This document shows positions 32,718-42,018 of a DNA stretch of 64,000 bases, piece by piece (within the stretch, counting starts at the first letter, position 1; the number at the start of each line of letters is the position of its first letter). The stretch comes from Coriobacteriia bacterium (GTDB taxonomy: Bacteria; Actinomycetota; Coriobacteriia; Anaerosomatales; Anaerosomataceae): NCBI GenBank assembly GCA_030652115.1, contig JAUSBK010000010.1:1-64000 (forward strand). The letters run 5' to 3'. The notes beneath the pieces are model-generated. The model had not been told where the DNA came from. It saw nothing but the letters and a program-made list of their open reading frames with translations, and did no database searches. Made by a program: the position numbers and the translations under genes.

Positions 32718-33946
32718 GGCGAGTCGTCGTCACCGGGCTCGGCGTGGTTTCGCCGGTCGGCGTTGGCGTGTCTGCCACGTGGGAGTCGATCATCGCGGGC
32801 AGGAGCGGCATCGGACCGATCACCGCGTTCGACGTGAGCGCGTATCCGACCCGGTTCGCGGGGTACATCGACGGCTGGGACCCGACGCCGTGGATCGACG
32901 TGAAGGAAGCCCGCCGAATGGCGCGCTTCCAGCAGTTCGCCGTCGCCTCGGCACTGATGGCGGTCGAGGACTCGGGCCTCGTCATCGACGAGTCGAACGC
33001 CGAGCGAGTGGGCGTGATCGTCGGTTCCGGCATCGGCGGCCTGCAGACGATGGAGGAGCAGAAGGCGGTCCTCGACGAGAAGGGACCCGGGCGCGTGAGC
33101 CCGTTCCTCGTGCCGATGATGATCGTGGACCTCGCCGCGGGGCACATCTCCATCAGGCTCGGCGCCAAAGGCATCAACTACGCGCCTGTCTCGGCATGCG
33201 CCACGGGCAACCACTCGATCGGTGAGGCGGGGGAGGTCATCGCGCGCGACGACGCCGACGTCATCATCGCCGGCGGATTCGACTGCGGCGTGACCCCGCT
33301 CGGACTCGCGGGTTTCTGTGCTGCGCGGTCGCTGTCGACCCGCAACGACGACCCCCAGGGGGCGTCGCGTCCGTTCGACGCCGATCGCGACGGCTTCGTG
33401 ATGGGCGAGGGCGGCGGCATCCTGGTCCTCGAAGAGCTCGAGCACGCACGTGCACGCGGCGCGCACATCTACGCCGAGCTCGCCGGCTACGGCGCCTCGG
33501 CCGACGCGTATCACCTCACGGCGCCTGCACCGGACGGGAACGGCGCCCGACGCGCGATGATCCAGGCGCTCGACCGTGCGGGGATGAACGCGGACGAGGT
33601 CGGGTACATCAACGCGCACGGCACGTCCACCGAACTCGGCGACGCCGCTGAGACCGGCGCGATCAAAGCGGTCTTTGGCGCCGATGCGCCCCCGGTGTCG
33701 TCCACCAAGTCGATGACGGGACACCTGCTTGGCGGCGCCGGTGCTCTGGAGGCGGTTGTCTGTGCTCTGGCGCTCGAGCGCAACATCCTGCCGCCCACGA
33801 TCAACTACACGACGCCCGACCCTGCCTGCGACCTCGACTACATCCCCAATGAGGCGCGTGAGGCGCGGATCGGCGCGGTCATGAGCAACTCATTCGGATT
33901 CGGCGGGCACAACGCGTCGCTGCTGTTCCGTCGGCATGGGAGCTGA
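32714..33946 (+). CDS. fabF: 3-oxoacyl-ACP synthase II
   Basis: The elongating condensing enzyme. The 410-residue protein shows VVTGLGVVSPVG at the start, active-site Cys162 in VSACATGNHSIGEA, and the two histidines in NAHGTSTELGD and KSMTGHLLGGAGA. ATG at 32714 follows AAGGAG and overlaps the upstream stop. It completes the visible cycle except for a 3-hydroxyacyl-ACP dehydratase, which is not encoded in the window. Confidence 0.97.
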   Translation: MRRVVVTGLGVVSPVGVGVSATWESIIAGRSGIGPITAFDVSAYPTRFAGYIDGWDPTPWIDVKEARRMARFQQFAVASALMAVEDSGLVIDESNAERVGVIVGSGIGGLQTMEEQKAVLDEKGPGRVSPFLVPMMIVDLAAGHISIRLGAKGINYAPVSACATGNHSIGEAGEVIARDDADVIIAGGFDCGVTPLGLAGFCAARSLSTRNDDPQGASRPFDADRDGFVMGEGGGILVLEELEHARARGAHIYAELAGYGASADAYHLTAPAPDGNGARRAMIQALDRAGMNADEVGYINAHGTSTELGDAAETGAIKAVFGADAPPVSSTKSMTGHLLGGAGALEAVVCALALERNILPPTINYTTPDPACDLDYIPNEAREARIGAVMSNSFGFGGHNASLLFRRHGS

Positions 33947-34661
33947 TCGGCTCGTGGAGGACGCCCGAGTTGCAGACGCCGAGCGCTTGCTCGGTCACGC
34001 GTTCTCGGATCGCGGCCTGCTGCGCACCGCGCTGACGCACCCTTCCTACGCCGCGGAACACGGCCACGAGGAAACGTACGACCGAATGGAGTTCCTCGGC
34101 GACGCGATTCTCGGGTTCGTCGTCTCGGAGCACGTCTACTCGGCGTTTCCGTCCGAGCCCGAAGGCAGTCTGACGCGCAGGAAGCACTACGCCGTTGCCG
34201 GTGACGCGCTTGCCGGCGCTGCGGAGTCGCTCGGGCTTTCCGGCTACGTGCTGCTCGGTAGTGGCGCCAACGCAGCAGGCGAGCGTCAGCGGGCATCCGT
34301 TCTCGAGAACACGGTGGAGGCGCTCATCGGCGCCATCTACCTCGACGCAGGTCTGGATGCTGCCCGGGCGTTCGTGGTTCGGATCCTCGGCCCGCGTCTG
34401 GAGGCCCGGGACGTGCCCGAGGTGGACGCCAAGAGCGCGCTTCAGCAGTGGACGCAGTGGCACAGCGGCAGTCTGCCGTCGTACCGCATCGTGGACGTGG
34501 CCGGTCCGGTGCATGCGCGCACGTTTACGGCTGCCGTTGCAGTGGATGAGCAGGTGCTCGGCATCGGCTCGGGACCGAGCAAGCAGGCCGCCGAGAAGGC
34601 CGCGGCGAACTACGCGCTCGACGTCTTGCACGGACGGCGAAAGGCCCCGCCCGAGGCCTGA
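33936..34661 (+). CDS. rnc: Ribonuclease III
   Basis: Cleaves double-stranded RNA during rRNA and mRNA processing. The 241-residue protein has the signature RMEFLGDAILG near residue 50, the second catalytic segment ENTVEALIGAIYLD near residue 128 and a C-terminal double-stranded RNA-binding domain (from about residue 165, KSALQQWTQW to KQAAEKAAANYAL). Its ATG overlaps the fabF 3' end by 11 bases. fabF-rnc-smc is a standard order in Gram-positives. Confidence 0.97.
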   Translation: MGADRLVEDARVADAERLLGHAFSDRGLLRTALTHPSYAAEHGHEETYDRMEFLGDAILGFVVSEHVYSAFPSEPEGSLTRRKHYAVAGDALAGAAESLGLSGYVLLGSGANAAGERQRASVLENTVEALIGAIYLDAGLDAARAFVVRILGPRLEARDVPEVDAKSALQQWTQWHSGSLPSYRIVDVAGPVHARTFTAAVAVDEQVLGIGSGPSKQAAEKAAANYALDVLHGRRKAPPEA

Positions 34662-34777
34662 TCCGCGGACCCGCGACGTGGCCGAAAGCCCCAGTTCCTG
34701 TGGTAGGATACGGTGCGTTGTTCTCGGCACGCAGAAGGCTGGCGGCCGTCCCCATCAGCAGCGGAGAGAGCCCAGAT

Positions 34778-37700
34778 TTGTACCTGAAGTCGCTTACTTT
34801 GAAGGGGTTCAAGTCCTTCGCCGACCGTAGCCGTCTGAGCCTGGAGCCCGGCGTCACCGTCGTGGTCGGCCCGAACGGCTCGGGCAAGTCGAACATCTCG
34901 GACTCGATCCTCTGGGTGCTCGGCGAACAGTCCGCCAAGGCGCTGCGCGGCAACTCGATGGAGGACGTGGTCTTCGCGGGTTCCTCGGCACGTCAGGCCG
35001 TGGGTATCGCCGAGGTCGATCTGGTCCTCGACAATCGCGATGGCACGCTCCCGCTGGAGTTCGCCGAGGTCATGATCACCCGCCGGATGTTCCGCAACGG
35101 GGAGAGCGAGTACCTCATCAACCAGTCGCCGTGCCGCCTCTTGGACGTGCAGGAACTGCTGCACGACACGGGACTCGGACGCGACACCCACTCGATCATC
35201 AGCCAGGGCCGTCTCGATGAGATCCTGAGCTCCAAGCCGGAGGACCGTCGAGCGCTCATCGAAGAGGCCGCAGGCGTTCTCAAGCACAAGAAGCGCAAGG
35301 ACCGGGCGGTGCGCAAGCTTGCCGCCATGGACGTGCATCTCGACCGCATCAGGGACGTACTGATCGAGATCGACCGTCAGTTGAGGCCCCTTCAGCGCCA
35401 GGCGGACAAGGCCCAGGAGTACCGAGGCATCGAAGCCGAGCTTCGCGACCTCGAGGTCGCGCTCGCCGTCGGTGACCTCCGGACGCTCCAGGAGTCGTGG
35501 GATGGCGTCGAGAAGCGCGAGCGTGAGCAGGACGCGGAAGTGGAGCTCGCACGGTACCGTCTGGCCGAGGCCGAACGGGAGCTCTCGAAGTTCCAGTCCC
35601 TCCTCGAAGAGAAGGGGCTGTTCGTCGGCGACCTCTCGGAGCAGCGGCGACGCTTGCAGTCGGTCCTCGAGCGCACCAACTCGGGACTCCTCCTGCTTGA
35701 GGAGAAGGGCAAGAACCTCGTCGAGCGTCTCTCGGAGATGCGTCAGAAGATGCATCAGAGCGAGACCCGACTTGCGGGCCGTTCGCGCGAGTTCGAGGAG
35801 ATCGCCGAGGAGCGTGCGGTCACCGAAGCGAAGATCCAGGCGCTGTACAACCAGCTCGGCGAGCTCAGGCGCGAGTCCGAGACGGTCAAGAAAGAGCGCC
35901 TGGCTGCCGACGAGGCGCTCTCGATGGTGATGATGGAAGCGCGCAAGGCCCGAAAGGACGTCGATGACGCCCGGTCCGAGCTTGCCGATATCCAGCAGGC
36001 AATGTCCGGATTCGCGATCGAGAGCGACATGCTCTCGGAGCGCGCCAAGACGGTTCGCGACCAGCGCACCGCGCTCATGCAGACGCTGTCGGCGAGGCGT
36101 ACTCGCCTCGATCAGCTCGCCGCGAAGCTCGAGCACAGTCGCAAGGAATCGGTCCTGGCTGCCTCGGACGTGGACAAGCGCGTCCGCCTGGTGGAGGGGC
36201 GTCGTGCGACGCTCGACAAGGTCCGCGAAGAGCATAGCGAGGTCCGCGCCGAGGTCCGCGCACTCGAGGAGGTCGATCGCGCGTTCGAGGCCGCATCGCC
36301 CGCACTCGCGTGGCTGCTCGCGAGGGACCACGAGGTACCGGGGGTCATCGGACCGGTGACCGACCACATCACGGTGCCGGAGGAGTACGAGCGTGTCGTC
36401 GAGCGGGTGCTTGGGGCGGATGTCTTCTGCGTCCTGCTGAGGAGCGCGAGCGACGTCGCTCCCACGGTGGCGGTGCTCGAGGAGTACGGCGCCTCGGACT
36501 TCTCGCTGGTTCCCGTGGACACCGCGCAGGTGCCCGTTCTGCCCGAGGACGGTCCGGGTGTCCGGCTCGTGGATGTTCTCGGTTGTTCGGACGATGTCTG
36601 GAACGCGCTCAACGCGCTCATTGGCGACGTCCGCGTTGTTGAGACGCTCGAGGAGGCTCTCGCGGCCGATGCAGGCCCCTGGCGTCTGGCCACCCGCTCA
36701 GGACATACGGTGTGGCCTTCCGGCCGGGTACGCGTGGGACCGAACCTCGACGACGACACCGGCGTCCTTGCGCGCCGACGGGCGCTGGTGGATTTCAAGG
36801 ACCGCATGGCGGCCCTCGACACCGAGGTCGGTGCCGCCGAGGCACTGTCCGTGGAGGCCACGGAAGCACTGGCAGCAGCGCAGCAGGATGCGCTCGAGAT
36901 CGAGCAGCGTATCGCCACGCTCGGTGGGGAAGAGGCGTCGCTCAGAGAGGACGCCGGGCGCATCGAGCAGTCGGTGACCGACGCCGACACCGAGGCTGCG
37001 GGCATCGAGCTCAGGCTGCGCCAGATCGAGGAGAAGACCGCGAAGGGCAGCCCCCAGCAGCGCGGACTCGCGGAGCGGATCGAGCAGGGGCTTGTGCGCA
37101 TCGAAGAGCTTGAGGACGCGGCCATCGCGCGCCGCGAGGAACGGGACATGCGCTTCCGCGAGGAGTCGGAAGTGGCCTCCCGGCTCTCGGCATGCCAGGT
37201 CGAGATCGCGGCGGTCTCCGAGCGTGAGATCCACCTGAAGCGGCGCTTCGCCTCGCTCACCTCAGAGACGAGCGAGCTGCAGCACACCGTCGCACAGTCC
37301 ACCATCACGACCGAATCACTTGAGATTCTGATACTTCGTGTCCAGCCGCTGCACGACGTGTATGCGGAGCTTCTCGAGCGCGCCGAGCATTGGGCCGAGC
37401 GCCTGAGGGACCGTGCGCGGTTCGAGCAGGCGGACTCGGAGTCGCTGCGTCAGACCATCCATGGCGGCCAGGACGGCGTGCGCGCCGCTCAGGCGGCGGT
37501 CGAGGCGGCGAGCGGGTCCATGGGCGACGTCCGTGTCGAGAAGGCCGCACTCGAGGTCCAGGTGACCGCAGCCGTGAAGCGCATCGTCGAGGATCTGGGC
37601 GTGCCGATCGAGCGTGCGCTCGAGGTGCCGCAGGTGGAGGACCGCGCCGAGGCCGCCGATCGTGCGCATCGACTTCGGAAGAGGATCGCTAACCTCGGTC

Positions 37701-38314
37701 CTGTCAATCCGATAGCGGTCGAGGAGTTCCAGGGTCTGCGCGACCGTCGCGACTTCATGCAAAGCCAGCTCGACGATCTGCTCTCCAGCCGCAAGGCGCT
37801 GCAGAAGGTCATCACCGCGATCGACCGCAAGGTACGCGATCGCTTCCTTGAGACGTTCGAACTCGTGAACAACCACTTCCAGGACGTCTTCGCCGTACTG
37901 TTCCCGGGCGGTCATGCGTCACTCACGATGACCGAGCCCGATAACCCGGAGGAGACCGGCGTCGAAGTCGTCGCGCAGCCTCGCGGCAAGCGCCTGCAGA
38001 AGATGACGCTGCTTTCAGGCGGCGAGAAGTCGCTGACGGCCCTCGCGCTCCTGTTCGCGGTCTACCGCACCCGACCGTGCCCGTTCTACATCCTCGACGA
38101 GGTGGAGGCGGCGCTCGACGACACGAACCTCCGCAGGTTCATCGCCTTCGTTGACAGCCTGCGCACGCACACGCAGTTCGTGGTCGTCACGCACCAGCGA
38201 CGCACCATGGAGATGGCCGACGTGCTCTACGGGGTCTCGATGCAGGCCGACGGCGTCAGCAAGGTCGTGAGCCAGAAGCTCGAGCGGGTCGTGAGTGGGG
38301 CAAGCGCATCGTGA
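34778..38314 (+). CDS. smc: Chromosome segregation protein SMC
   Basis: The large condensin subunit. The 1178-residue protein starts MYLKSLTLKGFKSFADRS and has Walker A GPNGSGKS at 31-38, two long coiled coils separated by a hinge around residues 520-660, the ABC signature LSGGEK at 1079-1084 and Walker B FYILDEVEAALDD. The start is TTG at 34778, set by the conserved N-terminus and GGAGAGAG upstream; an earlier in-frame start would add 26 non-conserved residues. The 116-bp gap after rnc holds an extended -10-like TGGTAGGAT at 34701-34709. The stop overlaps the ftsY GTG. Confidence 0.97.
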   Translation: MYLKSLTLKGFKSFADRSRLSLEPGVTVVVGPNGSGKSNISDSILWVLGEQSAKALRGNSMEDVVFAGSSARQAVGIAEVDLVLDNRDGTLPLEFAEVMITRRMFRNGESEYLINQSPCRLLDVQELLHDTGLGRDTHSIISQGRLDEILSSKPEDRRALIEEAAGVLKHKKRKDRAVRKLAAMDVHLDRIRDVLIEIDRQLRPLQRQADKAQEYRGIEAELRDLEVALAVGDLRTLQESWDGVEKREREQDAEVELARYRLAEAERELSKFQSLLEEKGLFVGDLSEQRRRLQSVLERTNSGLLLLEEKGKNLVERLSEMRQKMHQSETRLAGRSREFEEIAEERAVTEAKIQALYNQLGELRRESETVKKERLAADEALSMVMMEARKARKDVDDARSELADIQQAMSGFAIESDMLSERAKTVRDQRTALMQTLSARRTRLDQLAAKLEHSRKESVLAASDVDKRVRLVEGRRATLDKVREEHSEVRAEVRALEEVDRAFEAASPALAWLLARDHEVPGVIGPVTDHITVPEEYERVVERVLGADVFCVLLRSASDVAPTVAVLEEYGASDFSLVPVDTAQVPVLPEDGPGVRLVDVLGCSDDVWNALNALIGDVRVVETLEEALAADAGPWRLATRSGHTVWPSGRVRVGPNLDDDTGVLARRRALVDFKDRMAALDTEVGAAEALSVEATEALAAAQQDALEIEQRIATLGGEEASLREDAGRIEQSVTDADTEAAGIELRLRQIEEKTAKGSPQQRGLAERIEQGLVRIEELEDAAIARREERDMRFREESEVASRLSACQVEIAAVSEREIHLKRRFASLTSETSELQHTVAQSTITTESLEILILRVQPLHDVYAELLERAEHWAERLRDRARFEQADSESLRQTIHGGQDGVRAAQAAVEAASGSMGDVRVEKAALEVQVTAAVKRIVEDLGVPIERALEVPQVEDRAEAADRAHRLRKRIANLGPVNPIAVEEFQGLRDRRDFMQSQLDDLLSSRKALQKVITAIDRKVRDRFLETFELVNNHFQDVFAVLFPGGHASLTMTEPDNPEETGVEVVAQPRGKRLQKMTLLSGGEKSLTALALLFAVYRTRPCPFYILDEVEAALDDTNLRRFIAFVDSLRTHTQFVVVTHQRRTMEMADVLYGVSMQADGVSKVVSQKLERVVSGASAS

Positions 38315-39228
38315 CCGAACCGTGGTACAGGCGCATCGGTGAGGGTCTGGCGAAGACCAGAGGTGAACTTCAGGGCCATCTGAATGTGCTGCTCCGCCGC
38401 GGCCCGGATCTCGACGCCGCCTTCTGGGAAGAACTCGAGGACGCTCTGCTTCAGGCGGACATGGGCATCGCTGCGACCACCGAGATGGTTGAGCGGCTGC
38501 GCGATCTGGCCGCGCGTGAGGCGCTTCCCGATGCGTCGGCGGTGATCGCGCGCCTTGCCGAGGAGGTCGCTGCCGAGGTCACGGTGCCCGGCGAAGACCC
38601 GTTCGCCATCCCCGAAGCGACAATCCTCGTGGTGGGCGTCAACGGCACCGGCAAGACCACGAGCGTGGGCAAGCTCGCGAAGGGCCTGGCCGAGTCGGGG
38701 AGGCGGGTCGTCATCGGCTCGGGCGACACGTTCCGTGCCGCCGCCATCGAGCAGCTGCGCATTTGGGCCGAGCGGGCGAACGTGCCGGTGGTCGAGCGGC
38801 CGCACGGGTCGGACCCGGCGGCGGTCGTGTTCGACACCATCGCGGAAGGGCGCCAGCGGCAGGCCGACATGATACTCATCGATACCGCTGGCCGCCTGCA
38901 TACCTCGGCGGACCTGATGGCCGAGCTGGTGAAGGTCAAGCGCGTCGCCGAGCGTGAGAGCCCGTTCCCGGTGCGCACTGTGCTCGTCATGGATGCCACA
39001 ACGGGACAGAACGGCCTGATCCAGGCGCGCGAGTTCGATCGGGCGCTGTCGCTCGACGCCATCGTCCTCACCAAGCTCGATGGGACGGCGAAAGGCGGCA
39101 TCGTGGTGGCCGTCGCCCGGGAACTCGGGCTCCCCGTGGTCCGCATCGGCGTCGGAGAGGGCCCTGACGATCTGGAACCGTTCGATCCGAGTGTGTTCGC
39201 CGACGCCCTCGTCGGCACGGTCGGTTAG
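38311..39228 (+). CDS. ftsY: Signal recognition particle receptor FtsY
   Basis: The GTPase that docks SRP-ribosome complexes at the membrane. The 305-residue NG-domain protein has the G1 motif GVNGTGKTT, DTFRAAAIEQL, DTAGR (G3) and TKLDGTAKGG (G4). There is no long acidic A-domain, as in many Gram-positives. The GTG at 38311 overlaps the smc stop. A signal peptidase gene follows at 6 bp and ffh is 600 bp downstream. Confidence 0.96.
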   Translation: MTEPWYRRIGEGLAKTRGELQGHLNVLLRRGPDLDAAFWEELEDALLQADMGIAATTEMVERLRDLAAREALPDASAVIARLAEEVAAEVTVPGEDPFAIPEATILVVGVNGTGKTTSVGKLAKGLAESGRRVVIGSGDTFRAAAIEQLRIWAERANVPVVERPHGSDPAAVVFDTIAEGRQRQADMILIDTAGRLHTSADLMAELVKVKRVAERESPFPVRTVLVMDATTGQNGLIQAREFDRALSLDAIVLTKLDGTAKGGIVVAVARELGLPVVRIGVGEGPDDLEPFDPSVFADALVGTVG

Positions 39229-39234
39229 AGTCCC

Positions 39235-39780
39235 GTGGAGCCGCCTCGCCTCATCGCGTGGCGTTCGTCCGATCGCCACTTCCTGCTGCCCGTGGCGATC
39301 CTCGTTGCCGTGCTCGCTGCACTCGTGACGCTCCTGTACGTGGTTCACGACGTCCGCAAGATCGACGGTCCTTCCATGGAGCCGACGTTTCTGCAGGCAG
39401 ACCGGATCTTGGTGACGCGCGGCTACGACGTCCCTGAGGTCGGCGACATCGTGTCGTTCACCACGGTGGATCGCAATGGCACGCCGGTCCGGCTGATCAA
39501 GCGAGTCATCGCGCTTCCCGGGGATCAGGTTGAGATCATCGGCGACTCGGCGTACGTGAACGGCGAGTTGTCGGTGGCTGCGCCGCGCGCCTTCGTGGGC
39601 ACTGCAGCGTACAGGCTGGGGCCGATGACCGTGCCCGATGGCAACGTCTACGTACTCGGCGACAACAGGCCGGTCTCGCTGGACAGTCGCTATCTGGGCT
39701 TCATTCCGGTGTCGTCGATCGCGGGCGAGGCCGTTGCGGTGATCTTCCCGCCCGGGCGTATGGGTGGGATTGACGAGTGA
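39235..39780 (+). CDS. lepB: Signal peptidase I (first copy)
   Basis: Cleaves signal peptides of exported proteins outside the membrane. The 181-residue protein has one N-terminal membrane anchor (about residues 16-40), the catalytic serine in IDGPSMEPTF, the catalytic lysine in RLIKRVIALPGD and box E GDNRPVSLDSRYLGFIP. The GTG start at 39235 has only a weak ribosome-binding site. It is placed between the SRP receptor and SRP genes. A second signal peptidase lies at 43273. Confidence 0.94.
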   Translation: MEPPRLIAWRSSDRHFLLPVAILVAVLAALVTLLYVVHDVRKIDGPSMEPTFLQADRILVTRGYDVPEVGDIVSFTTVDRNGTPVRLIKRVIALPGDQVEIIGDSAYVNGELSVAAPRAFVGTAAYRLGPMTVPDGNVYVLGDNRPVSLDSRYLGFIPVSSIAGEAVAVIFPPGRMGGIDE

Positions 39781-39827
39781 CGTGCGCCATACGTAGGGTG
39801 TAGCCCTGTCCTGACCCGGGAGGCCCC

Positions 39828-41180
39828 GTGTTCGAGAACCTGAGCGACCGTCTCCAGGCGGTCTTCTCCAAACTGACCGGTCGCGGAGTCCTGTCCGAGG
39901 CCGATGTGGACGCCGCGATGCGCGAAGTGCGCATGGCGCTCCTCGAAGCGGACGTGAACTTCAAGACGGTCAAGGAGTTCGTGGCCCGCGTGCGCGAACG
40001 CTCGGTCGGCCAGGACGTGATGAGGAGTCTCACGCCGGGTCAGATGGTGGTGAAGATCGTCCTCGAGGAGCTCACCGCGCTGATGGGAGGCTCCGAGTCG
40101 AGGCTCGTCTTCTCGGGCAGGATCCCGTCCGTGGTCATGCTCGTGGGACTGCAGGGCTCAGGCAAGACCACCGCTTCGGCGAAGCTGGCGAATCTCCTCC
40201 GAAAGCAGGGGAAGAGCCCGCTGCTCGTCGCGTGCGACGTCTATCGCCCCGCCGCCATCGATCAGCTCGAGGCCCTCGGCCGTCAGCTCGAGATCCCCGT
40301 GTATCGTGGCGAGGGCACAAATGCGGTTGCTATCGCCGAGGCCGGCATCCGGGAAGCGATCGCGCAGATGCGCGATCTGGTCATCATCGACACGGCGGGC
40401 CGTCTGCACATCGATGAGGAGATGATGGCCGAAGCCGCGGCGATCAAGGCGGCAACCAGGCCCGACCAGGTGCTCATGGTCATCGATGCGATGACGGGAC
40501 AGGATGCGGTCACCGCTGCAAGCGCGTTCGCCGAGCGCGTGGACTTCGACGGCGTCATCGTCACCAAGCTCGATGGTGACGCCCGCGGCGGCGCGGCCCT
40601 CTCTGTGCGTGCCGTTACCGGGCGTCCCATCAAGTTCGCGGGAGTCGGGGAGAAGCTCGATGCGCTCGAGCCGTTCCATCCCGAGCGGATGGCCAAGCGG
40701 ATCCTGGGGATGGGCGATGTGGTCACGCTCATCGAGAAGGCGCAGGACGCGTTTGACACCGACGCAACTGCGGACATGGAGGAGCGCCTGCGGAGCGGGG
40801 TGTTCACCCTCGATGATTTCCTGGCGCAGCTGCAGCAGGTGCGCAAGATGGGATCGCTCTCGGACATCCTGAAGATGATCCCCGGCGCCAACAAGCTCCC
40901 CAAGGACGCCGAGATCGATGAGGGCGCCCTCGGCCGGACCGAGGCGATCATCCAGTCGATGACGCTGGCCGAACGCGCGAAGCCGTCCGTCATCAACGGC
41001 GCCCGGCGGGAACGCATCGCCGCAGGGGCGGGCGTGCGGGTCTTCGATGTGAACCAGGTACTCAAGCAGTTCGCCCAGACGCAGAAGATGATCCGCCAGA
41101 TGCAGACCATGGAGCGTCAGGGCAAGCGTGGGAGGAAACGCCGTGGCTTTGGGATGCCCGGTATGCCCGGCTCGATGTAG
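39828..41180 (+). CDS. ffh: Signal recognition particle protein Ffh
   Basis: Binds signal sequences on nascent chains and 4.5S RNA. The 450-residue protein has an N domain, the G domain with GLQGSGKTTASAKLA, DTAGRLHID and TKLDGDARGG, and a methionine-rich M domain ending in GFGMPGMPGSM. GTG at 39828 follows GGGAGG. The SRP RNA gene is not evident in the window. Confidence 0.98.
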   Translation: MFENLSDRLQAVFSKLTGRGVLSEADVDAAMREVRMALLEADVNFKTVKEFVARVRERSVGQDVMRSLTPGQMVVKIVLEELTALMGGSESRLVFSGRIPSVVMLVGLQGSGKTTASAKLANLLRKQGKSPLLVACDVYRPAAIDQLEALGRQLEIPVYRGEGTNAVAIAEAGIREAIAQMRDLVIIDTAGRLHIDEEMMAEAAAIKAATRPDQVLMVIDAMTGQDAVTAASAFAERVDFDGVIVTKLDGDARGGAALSVRAVTGRPIKFAGVGEKLDALEPFHPERMAKRILGMGDVVTLIEKAQDAFDTDATADMEERLRSGVFTLDDFLAQLQQVRKMGSLSDILKMIPGANKLPKDAEIDEGALGRTEAIIQSMTLAERAKPSVINGARRERIAAGAGVRVFDVNQVLKQFAQTQKMIRQMQTMERQGKRGRKRRGFGMPGMPGSM

Positions 41181-41204
41181 TATTCGCGGGACGCCCGGCC
41201 GCTT

Positions 41205-41233
41205 TTGACCCCCGGGTACTTCTCTCGTATCAT
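41205..41233 (+). promoter_or_regulatory. Predicted promoter for rpsP-khpA-rimM-trmD
   Basis: TTGACC (41205-41210), a 17-bp spacer and TATCAT (41228-41233), one of the best sigma-A promoters in the window. The start would lie near 41240. Confidence 0.8.
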
Positions 41234-41255
41234 TAGTCGCTGCTTTTGCTCAGGA

Positions 41256-41273
41256 GTGGCCCGACCGGGCCAC
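41256..41273 (+). promoter_or_regulatory. Leader hairpin before rpsP
   Basis: A perfect 7-bp stem GTGGCCC/GGGCCAC with loop GACC, ending 6 bases before the rpsP ribosome-binding site. It may influence translation of the operon; no ligand or protein can be assigned. Confidence 0.5.
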
Positions 41274-41292
41274 CTACACGGAGGTGAACGTT

Positions 41293-41763
41293 TTGGCAGT
41301 CAAGATCCGCCTTGCACGTGCAGGCGCGAAGAAGGCCCCGTTCTACCGCGTCGTCGCCGCTGATTCGCGTGCGCCGCGTGACGGCCGGTTCATCGAGATC
41401 CTCGGCCGCTACAACCCGCGGACCGATCCCTCGACGATCGAGCTGAACGTGGAGAAGATCGACGCATGGATCGCCAAGGGCGCTCAGCCGAGCGAGACCG
41501 TCGCACGGCTGCTCGCTATCGCCAAGAACCCGGAGGCGGCGGCTCCCACGAAGGAGTCCGCTCTCTCGAAGAAGGCCCAGGCGAAGGCCGAGGCTGAGGC
41601 GAAGGCCGCTGCCCAGGCGCCTGTTGCCGCAGAGGCGCCTGCCGAGGTCGTTGTCGAGGATGTCACCGAGCCCGAGGCCGTGGTTGAGGAAGTCGCGGAG
41701 CCCGAGGCAGCCGAAGCGGTTGAAGAGGCATCCGAGGAAGCGACCGAAGAGGCGGCTGAGTAG
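41293..41763 (+). CDS. rpsP: 30S ribosomal protein S16 with acidic C-terminal tail
   Basis: A 156-residue protein. Residues 1 to about 80 are S16 ([33 protein letters not shown]). The rest is an Ala/Lys-rich linker and then an Ala/Glu/Val/Pro-rich acidic tail, roughly doubling the usual length. The start is TTG at 41293, 8 bases after GGAGG; an upstream GTG lies inside that site. S16 with a similar tail is known in some actinobacteria; the role is unclear. It begins an operon with khpA, rimM and trmD. Confidence 0.95.
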   Translation: MAVKIRLARAGAKKAPFYRVVAADSRAPRDGRFIEILGRYNPRTDPSTIELNVEKIDAWIAKGAQPSETVARLLAIAKNPEAAAPTKESALSKKAQAKAEAEAKAAAQAPVAAEAPAEVVVEDVTEPEAVVEEVAEPEAAEAVEEASEEATEEAAE

Positions 41764-41765
41764 CC

Positions 41766-42014
41766 GTGTCTGGCGCAGCGGACGTCGACTCCCTGGTCGA
41801 GTATGTGATCACGTCGCTCGTGGAGCACCCCGAGGACGTCAAGATCGACAAGCGCGTCGCGGGGGAGGCCACCACGTACGACGTGACGGTCCACCCGGAC
41901 GACACCGGGAAGGTGATTGGCCGGCAGGGTCGTGTCATCAAGGCGATCCGCGTGCTCGTTAGGGCCGCAGCTTCGGTCGACGGTGCCGACGCCACGGTCG
42001 AAGTCGTCGGCTGA
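41766..42014 (+). CDS. khpA: KH-domain RNA-binding protein KhpA
   Basis: An 82-residue single KH domain protein with the RNA-binding GxxG loop in GKVIGRQGRVIKAIR. Family members pair with KhpB/Jag and bind many transcripts. GTG at 41766 lies 2 bases after the rpsP stop. The rpsP-khpA-rimM-trmD order is conserved in Gram-positives. Confidence 0.95.
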   Translation: MSGAADVDSLVEYVITSLVEHPEDVKIDKRVAGEATTYDVTVHPDDTGKVIGRQGRVIKAIRVLVRAAASVDGADATVEVVG

Positions 42015-42018
42015 GCGC

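Noticed and set aside
34610-36367. A 585-codon minus-strand open frame opposite smc
   Set aside because: Mirror of the SMC coiled-coil reading frame; Leu/Arg/Glu-rich with no domain and no ribosome-binding site.
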